Notes: generated by a model not told the origin, from the sequence alone. A DNA stretch of 64,000 bases from Iamia sp963728655 (GCA_963728655.1 CAVSLD010000003.1:372001-436000); one strand, 5' to 3'; positions 53,187 to 63,775 are shown, counted from the stretch's first letter. Numbers and translations are program-made.

Positions 53187-54071
53187 TCAGAGGGACGCGA
53201 CGATGTCGACCATGTGGGCGCCGGCCTCGGTGGGGTTCTGGCCGACGCGGACGCCGGCGTCCTCCAGGGCCTCGATCTTGGCCGCGGCGGTGCCCTTGCC
53301 CCCGGACACGATGGCGCCGGCGTGGCCCATCTTCTTGCCGGGAGGGGCGGTGACGCCGGCGACGTAGGCCGAGACGGGCTTGGTCATCTTCGCCTTGATG
53401 AACTCGGCGGCCTCCTCCTCGGCCGAGCCGCCGATCTCGCCGATCATCATGACGGCCTTGGTGTCGGGGTCGGCCTCGAAGGCCTCCAGGCAGTCGATGA
53501 AGCTGGTGCCGGGGACGGGGTCGCCGCCGATGCCGACGCAGGTGGTCACGCCGATGTCGGCCAGCTTCAGCTCGTAGAGGGCCTGGTAGGTGAGGGTGCC
53601 GGAGCGGCTGACGATGCCGACCGGGCCGCCCTCCTTGGCGATCTCGCCAGCGGTGATGCCGATGTTCGCCTTGCCGGGGCTGATGAGCCCGGGGCAGTTG
53701 GGGCCGAGGATCCGGGTGCCGGGGTGGTCCCGCCTCACCTTGTTGAAGAACCAGGCCTCGTCCTGGGCGGGCACGCCCTCGGTGATGACCACGACCAGCT
53801 CGAGGCCGGCCTCGGCGGCCTCCATGACCGCGCCCTTCACGCCGGGGGCGGGGATGAAGACGCACGACGCGGTGGCGCCGGTGGCCTCCTTGGCCTCGGC
53901 GACCGAGGCGTAGATGGGGATGCCATCCACGTCGGTGCCGGCCTTCTTGGGGTTGGTGCCGGCCACGACCTGGGTGCCGTACTCGCGGTTGCGCAGGCCG
54001 TAGAAGCGGCCCTGGGAGCCGGTCAGGCCCTGGTAGATGACCTTGGTGGTCTCGTCGACGAAGATGCTCAT
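53187..54071 (-). CDS. sucD: Succinyl-CoA ligase alpha subunit
   Basis: A 294-residue subunit of the TCA-cycle enzyme that makes succinate and ATP (or GTP) from succinyl-CoA. The CoA-binding Rossmann fold shows Y-Q-G-L-T-G-S-Q-G at about 14-22. The phosphorylated residue is His250 in G-H-A-G-A-I-V. L-G-P-N-C-P-G-L and G-I-G-G-D-P-V-P-G-T are present. It starts 17 bases after sucC and ATG 54071 follows an AGAGGAC box. Confidence 0.97.
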   Translation of the reverse strand: MSIFVDETTKVIYQGLTGSQGRFYGLRNREYGTQVVAGTNPKKAGTDVDGIPIYASVAEAKEATGATASCVFIPAPGVKGAVMEAAEAGLELVVVITEGVPAQDEAWFFNKVRRDHPGTRILGPNCPGLISPGKANIGITAGEIAKEGGPVGIVSRSGTLTYQALYELKLADIGVTTCVGIGGDPVPGTSFIDCLEAFEADPDTKAVMMIGEIGGSAEEEAAEFIKAKMTKPVSAYVAGVTAPPGKKMGHAGAIVSGGKGTAAAKIEALEDAGVRVGQNPTEAGAHMVDIVASL

Positions 54072-54088
54072 GAGGTTGGTGCCGTCCT

Positions 54089-55228
<1,140 letters not shown>

Positions 55229-55303
55229 GCGGAGGTCGGTCTCCCTCGGGGTGGCAGGGTCGGGCGCGCCGGTGCGACTCGAACCCGGACGGCCCGGGCA
55301 GGG

Positions 55304-55309
55304 ATACTA
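55304..55309. promoter_or_regulatory. Shared divergent -10 region of sucC and the anchored protein
   Basis: ATACTA reads as TAGTAT on the minus strand (sucC, about 70-base leader) and as part of GATACT on the plus strand (gene at 55401). It is the most AT-rich hexamer of the spacer. Confidence 0.45.
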
Positions 55310-55400
55310 CGCACGTGCCTCCGACGACCACTCTGGCCCCGGCGCGCCCCCTGGCGACGTCCCCCCGCGGCGGGCGCGAGCGGCGTCGCGCCACCCGCCG

Positions 55401-55952
55401 ATGAGCCCGGTCGAGCGCTCGAGCAGCCACGCCGGGAGGGCCCTGGCCGTGTCCGGCGTGGGGGTCGCCCTGGTCCTCCTCGTGCTGTGGGGGGCCTCGG
55501 TGTTCACGTCCCGCCAGGACAGCTTCGACGTCCGCCTGGGCGACCAGACCTTCCAGGGCGGCAACGCCGAGCGCCTGGCCGACGAGATCGCGGACCGTGG
55601 CCCCATCATCTACGGCGACATCTCCGACACCGGAACCGGCTCCAGCCGCGACGTGATCCTCCAGCACCTGGGCGACGACCCCGAGGAGGGCTGGTACGCC
55701 TTCCGGGCCCAGCCCCCGGACCAGGGCCGCGAGTGCACCTGGGACTGGCGACCCGACGAGGAGCTGTTCCGGGCCAGCTGCGACGCGTCGCTCACCGCGC
55801 CGGCCGACGGCGAGGGGTTGGAGAGCTACCCGGTGGAGGTGACCGACGGGAAGCTCGACGTCGACCTCAACTTCGACCGGCGCGAGACCACGACCACCAC
55901 GTCGACCACGATCGTCGAGTCCGGCGACGTCCCCCCCACCACCGAGGGGTGA
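55401..55952 (+). CDS. Membrane-anchored extracellular protein, unknown function
   Basis: A 183-residue protein I do not recognise. One helix at about 14-34 (A-L-A-V-S-G-V-G-V-A-L-V-L-L-V-L-W) anchors an outer domain of about 130 residues with V-R-L-G-D-Q-T-F-Q-G-G-N-A and Y-G-D-I-S-D-T and two Cys in R-E-C-T-W-D-W...A-S-C, and a Thr-rich end. ATG 55401 is the only clear start inside the frame. The Cys pair and Trp-rich middle suggest a small redox- or ligand-stable fold. Confidence 0.7.
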   Translation: MSPVERSSSHAGRALAVSGVGVALVLLVLWGASVFTSRQDSFDVRLGDQTFQGGNAERLADEIADRGPIIYGDISDTGTGSSRDVILQHLGDDPEEGWYAFRAQPPDQGRECTWDWRPDEELFRASCDASLTAPADGEGLESYPVEVTDGKLDVDLNFDRRETTTTTSTTIVESGDVPPTTEG

Positions 55953-55961
55953 CGGGTCCGG

Positions 55962-57197
55962 TCAGTCGAGGGTGGAGTGGGGGAAGGGGCCGGTGACCTC
56001 GTAGGTGGTGCCCGGGTTGCGCTGGGAGCTGAAGTAGAGGCGGGTGCCGTCCGGGGAGAAGGCCGGCCCGGTGATCTCGGAGCCCTCCACGTCGGCCACC
56101 TGGACGACCGCCTCGATGGTGCCGTCGTCGGCCAGGCGCACGATCTGCATGTTGCCGCCGTCCTCGGCCACGTAGCGGTCGCCGCCCGAGTCGACGGTGA
56201 CGTTGTCGACCCCGGTGAGCACGCCGGTGCCGTCCTCGGTGACGTCGGTGGTGGCGGCGTCGTAGACGACGGTGACGTCCTGGCCGTCGAGGGCCCACAC
56301 CCGGTCGTCGCCCTTGGTGGTCAGGTAGGTGGTGCCCTCGAAGTGGGCCAGGCCCTCGCCGCCGGCGAAGCGGACCACGTCGTCGACCTGGTTGCGGGTC
56401 GGGTCGGCCGCACCGCCCTCGGCGGCGGGCAGGTCGGCCCAGCGTCGGTCGCCCTCGGGGCCGGCCAGCACCGCCAGCGTCCCGGACGCCATGTCCGGCC
56501 ACGCGTCGGGGGTGAAGCGGTAGAGGGCCCCGTCGGGCTCGTCCTCGCTGAGGTAGACGACCTCGGCCACCGGGTCGACGCAGGCCGCCTCGTGCTTGAA
56601 CACGCCCATGGCCGGGCGGGCGACGGCGTCCTCCACCCCGAACGGGTCGCACTCCCACACCTGGCCGTCGGGGTGCTCCTCGCAGGAGAACCACGTGTCC
56701 CACGGCGTGGCCCCGCCGGCGCAGTTGAGGAGGGTCCCCTCCAGGATCCGGGCCGCCTCGACCACCTCGCCGTCGGCGTCGAAGCGGACCATCGAGGCCC
56801 CGCCGGCCCCGTCCTCGGCGTTCGACACGTAGACCCACCCCCCGTCCTCGGCCGCGTAGGCGGCCCCGCCGTCGGGGTTCGGGTGCCACGTGTAGCCGGT
56901 GCCCGCGACCTCCTCGCCCGAGGTGGCGATCACCCGCGAGGTGAAGCCCTCCGGCAGCCGGAGCCCGTTGGCGTCGGGCGCACCGAGCGCGCCGACCGGC
57001 GCGCCGGGCACCGTCGACGCAGGTGCCGTGGTGGACGACGACCCGGCCGCGCTCGTCGTGGTCGCGCCGTCGGCCGACGGCCCGCCGTCGTCGGAGCCGC
57101 AGCCCACCAGCCACGGCGCCATGGCCGAGGAGGCCAGCCCCACCCCCATGAGGCGCAGCACGCGCCGCCGATCCATCCCCTCGTCCCGTGCGTCCAT
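55962..57197 (-). CDS. PhoX-like (DUF839) Tat-exported lipoprotein
   Basis: A 411-residue protein. The N-terminus has a twin-arginine motif (D-R-R-R-V-L-R-L-M-G at 9-18) followed by a lipobox L-V-G-C with Cys33, so it is folded before export and then lipid-anchored. The remainder is a beta-propeller of the PhoX/DUF839 family with T-W-H-P-N-P-D-G-G, S-C-E-E-H-P-D-G-Q and V-F-K-H-E-A, where PhoX alkaline phosphatases bind calcium and iron. It could act as a phosphatase or a related metal-dependent enzyme. ATG 57197 is fixed by a TAGCGT box ending 7 bases upstream. Confidence 0.88.
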   Translation of the reverse strand: MDARDEGMDRRRVLRLMGVGLASSAMAPWLVGCGSDDGGPSADGATTTSAAGSSSTTAPASTVPGAPVGALGAPDANGLRLPEGFTSRVIATSGEEVAGTGYTWHPNPDGGAAYAAEDGGWVYVSNAEDGAGGASMVRFDADGEVVEAARILEGTLLNCAGGATPWDTWFSCEEHPDGQVWECDPFGVEDAVARPAMGVFKHEAACVDPVAEVVYLSEDEPDGALYRFTPDAWPDMASGTLAVLAGPEGDRRWADLPAAEGGAADPTRNQVDDVVRFAGGEGLAHFEGTTYLTTKGDDRVWALDGQDVTVVYDAATTDVTEDGTGVLTGVDNVTVDSGGDRYVAEDGGNMQIVRLADDGTIEAVVQVADVEGSEITGPAFSPDGTRLYFSSQRNPGTTYEVTGPFPHSTLD

Positions 57198-57204
57198 CGG
57201 GCGG

Positions 57205-57210
57205 ACGCTA
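57205..57210 (-). promoter_or_regulatory. -10 box of the PhoX-like gene, leaderless type
   Basis: TAGCGT on the minus strand ends 7 bases before ATG 57197, without a ribosome-binding site. Confidence 0.55.
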
Positions 57211-57260
57211 CCCGTCCACCCCCCGGCCACCCGGCGCGCCAGGTGCGGGGCAGGTGCGGG

Positions 57261-58772
57261 TCAGGTGGCGAACAGGTCGCGGACAGCCGCCCGCTGCACC
57301 TTCTGGGTCCCGCTGTGGGGGAGCTCGTCGACCACCAGCACCTGCACCGGCACCTTGTAGGTGCTGAGCTCGTCCTTGGCCCAGGCCCGCAGGTCATCGG
57401 GGTCGAGCGACGCCCCCCGGCGGCAGGTCACCGCGGCCACCGGGACCTCGCCCAGGCGGTCGTCGGCCAGGCCGACCACGGCCGCCTCGATGACGTCGGG
57501 GTGGCGCTCCAGGGCCTGCTCGACCTCGACGGCGTAGACGTTGTACCCGCCCCGGACGATGACCTCCTTGGCCCGGCCCTCGAAGGTGAACAGGCCGAAG
57601 GCGCCCCGCCGGACGAGGTCGCCGGTGCGGAGCCAGCCGTCGTCGGTGAAGGTCGCCGCCGTCGCTCCCGCGTCGCCCCGGTAGCCCTTGAGCACGCCCG
57701 GCCCGGAGAGCTGGAGCTCGCCCACCGTCCCGCGGGCCACCTCGAGCCCGTCGCCGTCGACGACGCGGGTGCGGTAGCCGGGCAGTGGGACGCCGAGGCG
57801 GCCGACGGCGGCGGGCACGTAGGGCAGGGCCACCCGGGCGGCCACGCCGCCCGCGGTCTCGACCATGCCGTAGCCCTCGGCGAAGACGGCCCGCCCGACC
57901 TTGCCCACGCCGGGCAGGGTGACGAGGCCGCCCATGCGGCTGAAGCGCTCGGCCAGGTCGGCCGGCATGGCGTCGGCCCCCGAGAGCCACATCTTCACCG
58001 ACCCGAGGTCGCGATCCTCGGCCCCGGCGTCGAGCAGCATCCGGTACATGGCCGGCACCCCGACGAAGATGCCCGCCCGCCGCTCCTCGATCTCGTCGAG
58101 CACGGCGTCGGCCTCGAAGCGGGGCAGGAACCGCACGGGCACGGCTGCGCAGGCCAGGCCCACGGCCACGACCACCCCCATGATGTGGGCCATGGGCAGG
58201 CTGTAGACCGCCTCCTCGTCGCGGCCCAGGGCCGGCACGAGGGCGGCCCGGTTGAGCCCGCCCAGGATCCCCCGGTGCGTGAGCTCGGCCCCCTTGGGGC
58301 GGCCCGTCGTCCCCGACGTGTAGAAGACGGCGCCCACGTCGCCGGGGTCGGCGGGGTGGGCCGCTCCCAGGGCCACGTCGGAGGGCAGCTCGTCGACCGA
58401 CCGCACCACCAGGGCGGCGCCCGCGTCGGCCACCACGTGGTCGAGCTCGGTCCGGCGGAGCCGGTCGTTCACGGGAGCGGGCACGGCCCCCGCCCGGCTG
58501 GCGGCCAGGCACAGCAGGAGCTGGTCGTAGCCGTTGGGCGTGGCCACCACGACCACGTCGCCCGGTGCGACCCGCTCGGCGACGGCCGCGGCCCAGCCGT
58601 CGACCAGGGCGGCGGCCTCGGCCACGGTGCGGCGGGCGCCGCCCACCTCGTCGACCAGGACGCGATCGGGGTCGGCGGCGGCGAGGCGCTCGAGCAGCCG
58701 GCCCAGGACGAGGTCGTCGTCGAGGGCCAGGCGGGTGCGCCGCAGGGTGCGCAGTCCGGGGATCAACGGCAC
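57261..58772 (-). CDS. Acyl-CoA synthetase (ANL superfamily)
   Basis: A 503-residue AMP-forming ligase that activates a carboxylic acid with ATP and CoA. The P-loop F-Y-T-S-G-T-T-G-R-P-K-G is at about 149-160, E-G-Y-G-M-V-E at about 295-301, and the hinge T-G-D-L with the G-R-A-K-E-V-I core motif further on. The catalytic Lys is in G-T-Q-K-V-Q-R-A near the end. The start GTG 58772 follows GGGGAGG. Size and motifs suit medium- or long-chain fatty-acid or aromatic-acid ligases; the substrate is not shown. Confidence 0.93.
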   Translation of the reverse strand: MPLIPGLRTLRRTRLALDDDLVLGRLLERLAAADPDRVLVDEVGGARRTVAEAAALVDGWAAAVAERVAPGDVVVVATPNGYDQLLLCLAASRAGAVPAPVNDRLRRTELDHVVADAGAALVVRSVDELPSDVALGAAHPADPGDVGAVFYTSGTTGRPKGAELTHRGILGGLNRAALVPALGRDEEAVYSLPMAHIMGVVVAVGLACAAVPVRFLPRFEADAVLDEIEERRAGIFVGVPAMYRMLLDAGAEDRDLGSVKMWLSGADAMPADLAERFSRMGGLVTLPGVGKVGRAVFAEGYGMVETAGGVAARVALPYVPAAVGRLGVPLPGYRTRVVDGDGLEVARGTVGELQLSGPGVLKGYRGDAGATAATFTDDGWLRTGDLVRRGAFGLFTFEGRAKEVIVRGGYNVYAVEVEQALERHPDVIEAAVVGLADDRLGEVPVAAVTCRRGASLDPDDLRAWAKDELSTYKVPVQVLVVDELPHSGTQKVQRAAVRDLFAT

Positions 58773-58882
58773 CCCGCCTCCCCGGTGGGGGGACGGGACC
58801 GCAGGGCGCGAGGTGTCGACATCGCCGATGACGGTACCGCCGCCACGGTGCCCCCCGTCCCGCCGACGGGCGCCGGCCCTGG

Positions 58883-60040
58883 TCAGCCCGGCGGGGGCAG
58901 CAGGGAGTCGCGACCCTCGCCCAGGCCGTAGTGGCCCCGGTCGGTGCCGGCCAGGTCCTCGACCGCACCCACGACGGCGGCGGTGCCGGCGAAGACCTCG
59001 AGGTCGTCGACGGTGGAGATGCGATCGCGGAGGACGTCGTCCTCCCGCAGGGCGACGAGGGGGCGGATGCGGTTGGCCTCGCGCTCGTCGGCCGTGTCGC
59101 CGGTGGCCGAGGCGCCGACGACGACGGGGGCGGGCCCGTCGGCCGCCATGGCCTCGAGGACCGGCAGCAGCAGGGCGGAGTCGGGGACCTCGAGGTCCGT
59201 GCCGGTGACCACCACGTAGCGGTAGTCGGCCCCGGCCAGCATGTCGGCCGCCTCCGGGCCCCCCTCGGTGGGCTCCCAGGCGAGGAAGCCGGCCTCGACC
59301 AGGTCCCGCAGGGCGGAGGGCTCGGGCAGGGCGGCCTCGCCGCCGCCGGCGTCGGGGACGGTGGTCCCCGGCACCGTCTCGCCCGGCACCGTCTCGCCCG
59401 GCACGGTCTCGCCGGGCACGGTGGCGCCCGGGACGGTGGTGGCCCCCGGCTCGGGGGCGGTCGTGGTCGGCTCCGAGGTGCCGGGCTCGGTCGTGCCCGG
59501 CTCGGTGGTGCCCGGCTCGGCGGGCTCCTCGCCGGGGAGGATGCCGTGCTCGAGGAGCTCGCCCGACACGGCGTCGACCAGCTCGCCCCGCAGCTCGTCG
59601 CCCTCGGTGCCGGCGACGCCCAGCACGTCGGCCAGCTCCTCGGCCGAGCCCTCGTCGACCACCTTGTCGTCGATCCGCAGGACGCCCTCGAACTGCGCCT
59701 CGGAGGACTCCATGGCGACCCGCACGGCATCGAGGCCCTCGTCGTCGACCCCGCCGACGGTCACCATGACCACGGGCACGTCGACCAGGTCGTTGGCGAA
59801 GACCGTGGGCGGCCCCTCCTCGAGCATCTGGGTCTGGAGCTCCTCGTCGGCGTCGACCTGGTCCTGGAGGACGTCGCGCTCCCGGCGCGCGTCGGCGGCC
59901 TCCTGGCGCACGTCGCGGATGTTCTCGTCGACCCGGTCGACGGCGGCGGCGCCGAGGAAGCTCGACCCCATGGCGATGCCGATGCCGAGGGCGAGGAACA
60001 CGGCGGTGATGCTGACGATGTGGTAGCGGAGGTTGATCAC
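58883..60040 (-). CDS. SteB/MctB-like membrane protein (Rv1698 family)
   Basis: A 385-residue protein. One helix near the start (I-V-S-I-T-A-V-F-L-A-L-G-I-G-I-A-M-G) is followed by a coiled coil (about 35-72) and an outer domain, as in the Rv1698/MctB family, described both as a mycobacterial copper channel and as the partner SteB of SteA in cell separation. This copy has a long insert (about 172-228) of repeated pentapeptides G-E-T-V-P and G-T-T-E-P. GTG 60040 begins V-I-N-L-R-Y-H, the family's usual start. It lies 7 bases after the steA stop. Confidence 0.88.
   Translation of the reverse strand: MINLRYHIVSITAVFLALGIGIAMGSSFLGAAAVDRVDENIRDVRQEAADARRERDVLQDQVDADEELQTQMLEEGPPTVFANDLVDVPVVMVTVGGVDDEGLDAVRVAMESSEAQFEGVLRIDDKVVDEGSAEELADVLGVAGTEGDELRGELVDAVSGELLEHGILPGEEPAEPGTTEPGTTEPGTSEPTTTAPEPGATTVPGATVPGETVPGETVPGETVPGTTVPDAGGGEAALPEPSALRDLVEAGFLAWEPTEGGPEAADMLAGADYRYVVVTGTDLEVPDSALLLPVLEAMAADGPAPVVVGASATGDTADEREANRIRPLVALREDDVLRDRISTVDDLEVFAGTAAVVGAVEDLAGTDRGHYGLGEGRDSLLPPPG
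59350..59530 (-). repeat. 15-bp tandem repeats encoding GETVP and GTTEP units
   Basis: Within the SteB/MctB-like gene the 15-base unit for G-E-T-V-P is repeated at least three times with variants, and a second array for G-T-T-E-P sits about 80 bases further along. Such arrays change length easily by slippage. Confidence 0.65.
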
Positions 60041-60047
60041 GGGCGAC

Positions 60048-61235
60048 CTAGTCGAGGGGGAGCAGGAGGCCCCGGACCAGGACCCGGATGGGTTCGCTGG
60101 CCAGGGCGATGACGATCAGGGTGACCACTGCGGACGCGACCAGGAGGAGCAGGTCGCGCTTGCGCAGCCGCGAGCCGTAGAGCCGGCTCACGCCCTTGGC
60201 GTCGACCAGCACGGGGCCGACCTTCATGCGGACGAGGAAGGTGGAGGCCATGCCCCCGCGCCCCTTGTCCAGGAACTCGGCCATCGAGCTGTGCGTGCCG
60301 ACGGCCACGATGAGCTGGGCCCCGCGCTCGAAGGCCAGCAGCATGGCGATGTCCTCGCTGGTGCCCTCGGACGAGAACACGACGTAGTCGTGCCCGAGCT
60401 CGCGGATGCGGTCGGCGCCGGGGGCCCGCCCGTCGCGGTAGCCGTGGACCACGAGCACCGCCCCGCAGCCGATGGCGCGGTCGGACACCGAGTCGAAGTC
60501 GCCGATGATGATGTCGGGGGTCAGGCCCAGCTCGAGCAGGGCGTCGGCGGCCCCGTCGACACCGACGAGGAGCGGCTTGACCTCGCCCAGGTACCCGCTG
60601 GCCCGCAGCACCGCGAGGTCGTCCTTGTAGTCGATGCCCCGCACCACGATCAGCACGTGCCGGCCCTTGATGTCGACGGGCACGTCGGGCACGTCGGGGT
60701 CGTCGATGAGCAGGTGGCCCTCGGTCTGGATGTAGGCCAGCGTGTTGGCCGCGAAGCGCTCCAGCTCGTCGCCCATGGACGCCTTGGCCTGCTCCAGGCG
60801 GGCCTGGACCACCTCCTCGGTGAGCACCTGCCCCCGCGCCACGACCTCGCCGTCGACGGTGAGGGCGTCGTCGACCAGCTCGACGACCTGGCCCTCGGCC
60901 ACGTCGGTCATCACCGCCGGTCCCACGCCGTCGAGCACCCGGATGCCGGCCTGGACCAAGAGGAGGGGGCCGGTGTTCGGGTAGCGCCCGGTGAGGGACT
61001 CGTCCGCGTTGACCACGGCGACGATCCCCGCGTCGACCAGGCTCTCGGCCGCCACGCGGTCGAGGTCGCGGTGGTTGACCACCGCCACCTCACCGGGCTG
61101 GAGACGGGCCACCATCTCCTTGGTGCGGCGGTCGACGCGCGCCACCCCCTGGAGCGGGCCCCCCGATCGGCGGCGCCGTCGGGACCGGCGGCGCTGGCGC
61201 GACGGGGCCTCGGAGACGCTCGGCTCCGTCGTCAC
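60048..61235 (-). CDS. steA: SteA, cytokinetic-ring-associated protein (Rv1697 family)
   Basis: A protein of about 395 residues. An Arg-rich start is followed by a region with V-N-H-R-D-L-D-R-V-A-A-E and then a fold like thiamin pyrophosphokinase: P-D-I-I-I-G-D-F-D-S-V-S-D near 266-278 and G-T-S-E-D-I-A-M-L-L-A. At the C-terminus two hydrophobic segments (L-L-L-L-V-A-S-A-V-V-T-L-I-V-I-A-L-A) suggest membrane contact. SteA and the SteB-like gene behind it act in cell separation with the wall hydrolase RipA-type enzymes in corynebacteria. The start is not sure; GTG 61235 is chosen, GTG 61283 is in frame too. Confidence 0.9.
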   Translation of the reverse strand: MTTEPSVSEAPSRQRRRSRRRRRSGGPLQGVARVDRRTKEMVARLQPGEVAVVNHRDLDRVAAESLVDAGIVAVVNADESLTGRYPNTGPLLLVQAGIRVLDGVGPAVMTDVAEGQVVELVDDALTVDGEVVARGQVLTEEVVQARLEQAKASMGDELERFAANTLAYIQTEGHLLIDDPDVPDVPVDIKGRHVLIVVRGIDYKDDLAVLRASGYLGEVKPLLVGVDGAADALLELGLTPDIIIGDFDSVSDRAIGCGAVLVVHGYRDGRAPGADRIRELGHDYVVFSSEGTSEDIAMLLAFERGAQLIVAVGTHSSMAEFLDKGRGGMASTFLVRMKVGPVLVDAKGVSRLYGSRLRKRDLLLLVASAVVTLIVIALASEPIRVLVRGLLLPLD

Positions 61236-61455
61236 AGCGGGCGGGGCCCGGTGGCGCGGACCGTGGCGGCGCGACGCAGCCACCCGGCGTGCGGGCCGGG
61301 GCGGAGCTGCGGTCGGTTGTGCGCGCGCCGAGGGGTCACGTGGTCCGTTCCGGGGTCGGGTGGCACACCGTGACGGTGCCCTGGAAGGTTGTCACCTGCC
61401 GTTCACCCGTGCCAACCGCCTCGCCCGGGGACCTCTCCCCCCACCCCGGGTGGGC

Positions 61456-63768
61456 TCACGCCCTCTCGAGCGGGGCCCAGGCCAGCAGCAGGCGCTTCTC
61501 GCCCACCGCCGGGAAGCGGATGAGGGCCTCGCTCTTGTCGCCCTGGCCCTCGACGTCGAGGATCACGCCGTCGCCCCACTTGGCGTGGCGGACGTCGTCG
61601 CCGACCTTCAGCCCCAGCGCCGCCGCCCCGATCGGCTCCGCCGCGCTGCCGGCGTCGAGGGCCGAGTCGACCCGGCGCTCCCGGGCTGCCTCGCGCCGGG
61701 CCCGGGCCGGGCTGACCTCGCCCCGGTCCCGGCCGCCGGCCCCGAACACCCGCCCGCTCGGCGTGTCGTCACCCGCGTCGCGCCCGCCGCCTCGGCCGCC
61801 CCAGCCCCCACCGCCGCCCGAGCGCGACGCCCGACGCCGCCCCTTCACCTCGGTGACCAGCCCCGAGGGGATCTCGTCGAGGAACCGGCTCGGCGGGTTG
61901 TACTGGGTGGCCCCGAACATGGTGCGGGCCCAGGCGTGGCTGAGGTGCAGAGCCTCGCGCGCCCGGGTGATGCCGACGTAGGCGAGGCGCCGCTCCTCCT
62001 CCAGCTCGTCGGGCTCGGTGAGGGCGCGCACGTGGGGGAAGACGCCGTCCTCCATGCCGATCACGAACACCACGGGGAACTCGAGGCCCTTGGCCGCGTG
62101 GAGGGTCATGAGCAGGACCTCGGACTCGTCGTCACCGAGGTCGTCGGTGTCGGCCACCAGGCTGATCTGCTCGAGGAAGACGTCGGCCGCCTCGACCTCG
62201 CGCGCCGCGCCCACCAGCTCGGCCAGGTTCTCGATGCGGCCCTCGGCCTCGATGGAGTGCTCGGCGCGGAGCTCGGCCACGTAGCCGCTCTGGTCGAGGA
62301 GGACCTCGAGCATCGGGCCCGGCCCCTCGTCGGTGACCTCGGTGGCCGCGGCCACCACCTCGAGGAAGGTGGCGATGCCCGTCACCGCCCGACCCCCGAC
62401 CCCGGCGTCGGCCGCCCGGGCGAGCGCCTCCATGAAGGTGATGCCCTGGCTGGCGGCCCAGGCGTCGAGACGGGCCACCGAGGCGTCGCCCACGCCCCGC
62501 TTGGGCGTGTTGAGCACCCGCTTGACGGCCACCTCGTCGGCCGGGTTCACCACCGCCTTCAGGTAGGCGACCGCGTCCTTCACCTCGCGGCGGTCGTAGA
62601 AGCGGGTGCCGCCCACCACCTTGTAGGGGATGCCGCTGCGGGCCAGGGACTCCTCCAGGACCCGGCTCTGGGCGTTGGTCCGGTAGAAGACGGCCATGTC
62701 GCCCCACCGGCGGCCGTGGTCGTGGAAGGTGGACATGCGCCCGGTGACCCACTGGGCCTCGTCGGCCTCGTCGTCGGCGTGGAACCGGAGGATGGGCTCG
62801 CCCGCCCCCTGGTCGGTCCACAGCTCCTTGGGCTTGCGGGCCACGTTGTGGGCGATGACCGCGTTGGCGGCGTCGAGCACCGTCTGGGTCGAGCGGTAGT
62901 TCTGCTCCAGGAGCACCACGTTGACCTCGGGGAACGCCGTCTCGAAGTCGACGATGTTGCTCATGTCCGCCCCGCGGAACTTGTAGATCGACTGGTCGTG
63001 GTCGCCGACGACGCAGACGTTGCGGTGGGCGGCGCCGAGGAGCATGACCAGCTCGTTCTGGACGGGGTTCGTGTCCTGGTACTCGTCGACGAGGACGTGG
63101 GTGAAGCGCCGCTGGTAGTGCTCCAGCACGTCGGGGAAGGTGCGGAGGACCTCGACGGTGACGCCGAGGAGGTCGTCGAAGTCCATGGCCCCGGCCTTGC
63201 GCAGGCGGGCCTGGTACTCCCGGTAGGCCTCGGCGTAGCGGCGCTCGAAGGGGTTGGTGGCGGCCTGCTCGTAGGCGTCGACGCCGATGCCCTTGTTCTT
63301 GGCCGCGCTGATGGTGGCGTGCACCGAGCGGGGCGGGAAGCGCTTGGTGTCGATGTCGAGGTCGCGCAGCACGTAGGTGGTGAGGCGCACGGCGTCGGCC
63401 TGGTCGTAGATCGTGAACGACGACGGGTAGCCGAGCCGGGGCGCCTCGCGGCGCAGGATGCGCACGCAGGCCGAGTGGAACGTCGAGACCCACATCTTCT
63501 CGGCGACCGGCCCCACCAGGGCGGCGACCCGCTGCTTCATCTCGTCGGCCGCCTTGTTGGTGAAGGTGATGGCCAGGATCGAGAAGGGCGAGACCCCGTG
63601 GTCGCGGATGAGGTGGGCGATGCGGTGGGTGAGGACGCGGGTCTTGCCCGAGCCGGCGCCGGCCAGGACGAGCAGGGGCCCGTCGACGTGGGTGACGGCG
63701 TCGGCCTGGGCCGGGTTGAGGCCGGCGAGGAGGTCGACCTCGCCGGGGACGTGGTCGGGGCCGGGCAT
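61456..63768 (-). CDS. pcrA: ATP-dependent DNA helicase PcrA/UvrD
   Basis: A 770-residue superfamily 1A helicase for nucleotide-excision repair and replication-fork upkeep. Walker A A-G-A-G-S-G-K-T-R-V lies near residues 36-45; T-F-T-N-K-A-A, V-D-E-Y-Q-D-T (Walker B), Q-S-I-Y-K-F-R-G-A, Q-N-Y-R-S and the late T-L-H-A-A-K-G-L-E-F and G-I-T-R-A-R-E motifs are all present. A Gly/Arg-rich linker (about 645-690) leads to the small C-terminal Tudor-like tail G-D-D-V-R-H-A-K-W-G-D-G that binds RNA polymerase in PcrA/UvrD. ATG 63768 is fixed by a TAGGGT box ending 7 bases upstream. Confidence 0.97.
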   Translation of the reverse strand: MPGPDHVPGEVDLLAGLNPAQADAVTHVDGPLLVLAGAGSGKTRVLTHRIAHLIRDHGVSPFSILAITFTNKAADEMKQRVAALVGPVAEKMWVSTFHSACVRILRREAPRLGYPSSFTIYDQADAVRLTTYVLRDLDIDTKRFPPRSVHATISAAKNKGIGVDAYEQAATNPFERRYAEAYREYQARLRKAGAMDFDDLLGVTVEVLRTFPDVLEHYQRRFTHVLVDEYQDTNPVQNELVMLLGAAHRNVCVVGDHDQSIYKFRGADMSNIVDFETAFPEVNVVLLEQNYRSTQTVLDAANAVIAHNVARKPKELWTDQGAGEPILRFHADDEADEAQWVTGRMSTFHDHGRRWGDMAVFYRTNAQSRVLEESLARSGIPYKVVGGTRFYDRREVKDAVAYLKAVVNPADEVAVKRVLNTPKRGVGDASVARLDAWAASQGITFMEALARAADAGVGGRAVTGIATFLEVVAAATEVTDEGPGPMLEVLLDQSGYVAELRAEHSIEAEGRIENLAELVGAAREVEAADVFLEQISLVADTDDLGDDESEVLLMTLHAAKGLEFPVVFVIGMEDGVFPHVRALTEPDELEEERRLAYVGITRAREALHLSHAWARTMFGATQYNPPSRFLDEIPSGLVTEVKGRRRASRSGGGGGWGGRGGGRDAGDDTPSGRVFGAGGRDRGEVSPARARREAARERRVDSALDAGSAAEPIGAAALGLKVGDDVRHAKWGDGVILDVEGQGDKSEALIRFPAVGEKRLLLAWAPLERA

Positions 63769-63775
63769 CCCGGCC

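Noticed and set aside
55268..55290. Sequence resembling a tRNA T-arm (GGTTCGAGTC on the minus strand)
   Set aside because: The flanking bases do not form the T-stem, and no acceptor or anticodon arms are found nearby.
59350..59530. Regular short repeats considered as a CRISPR array
   Set aside because: The unit is 15 bases without unique spacers, lies in frame inside a gene and encodes pentapeptide repeats.
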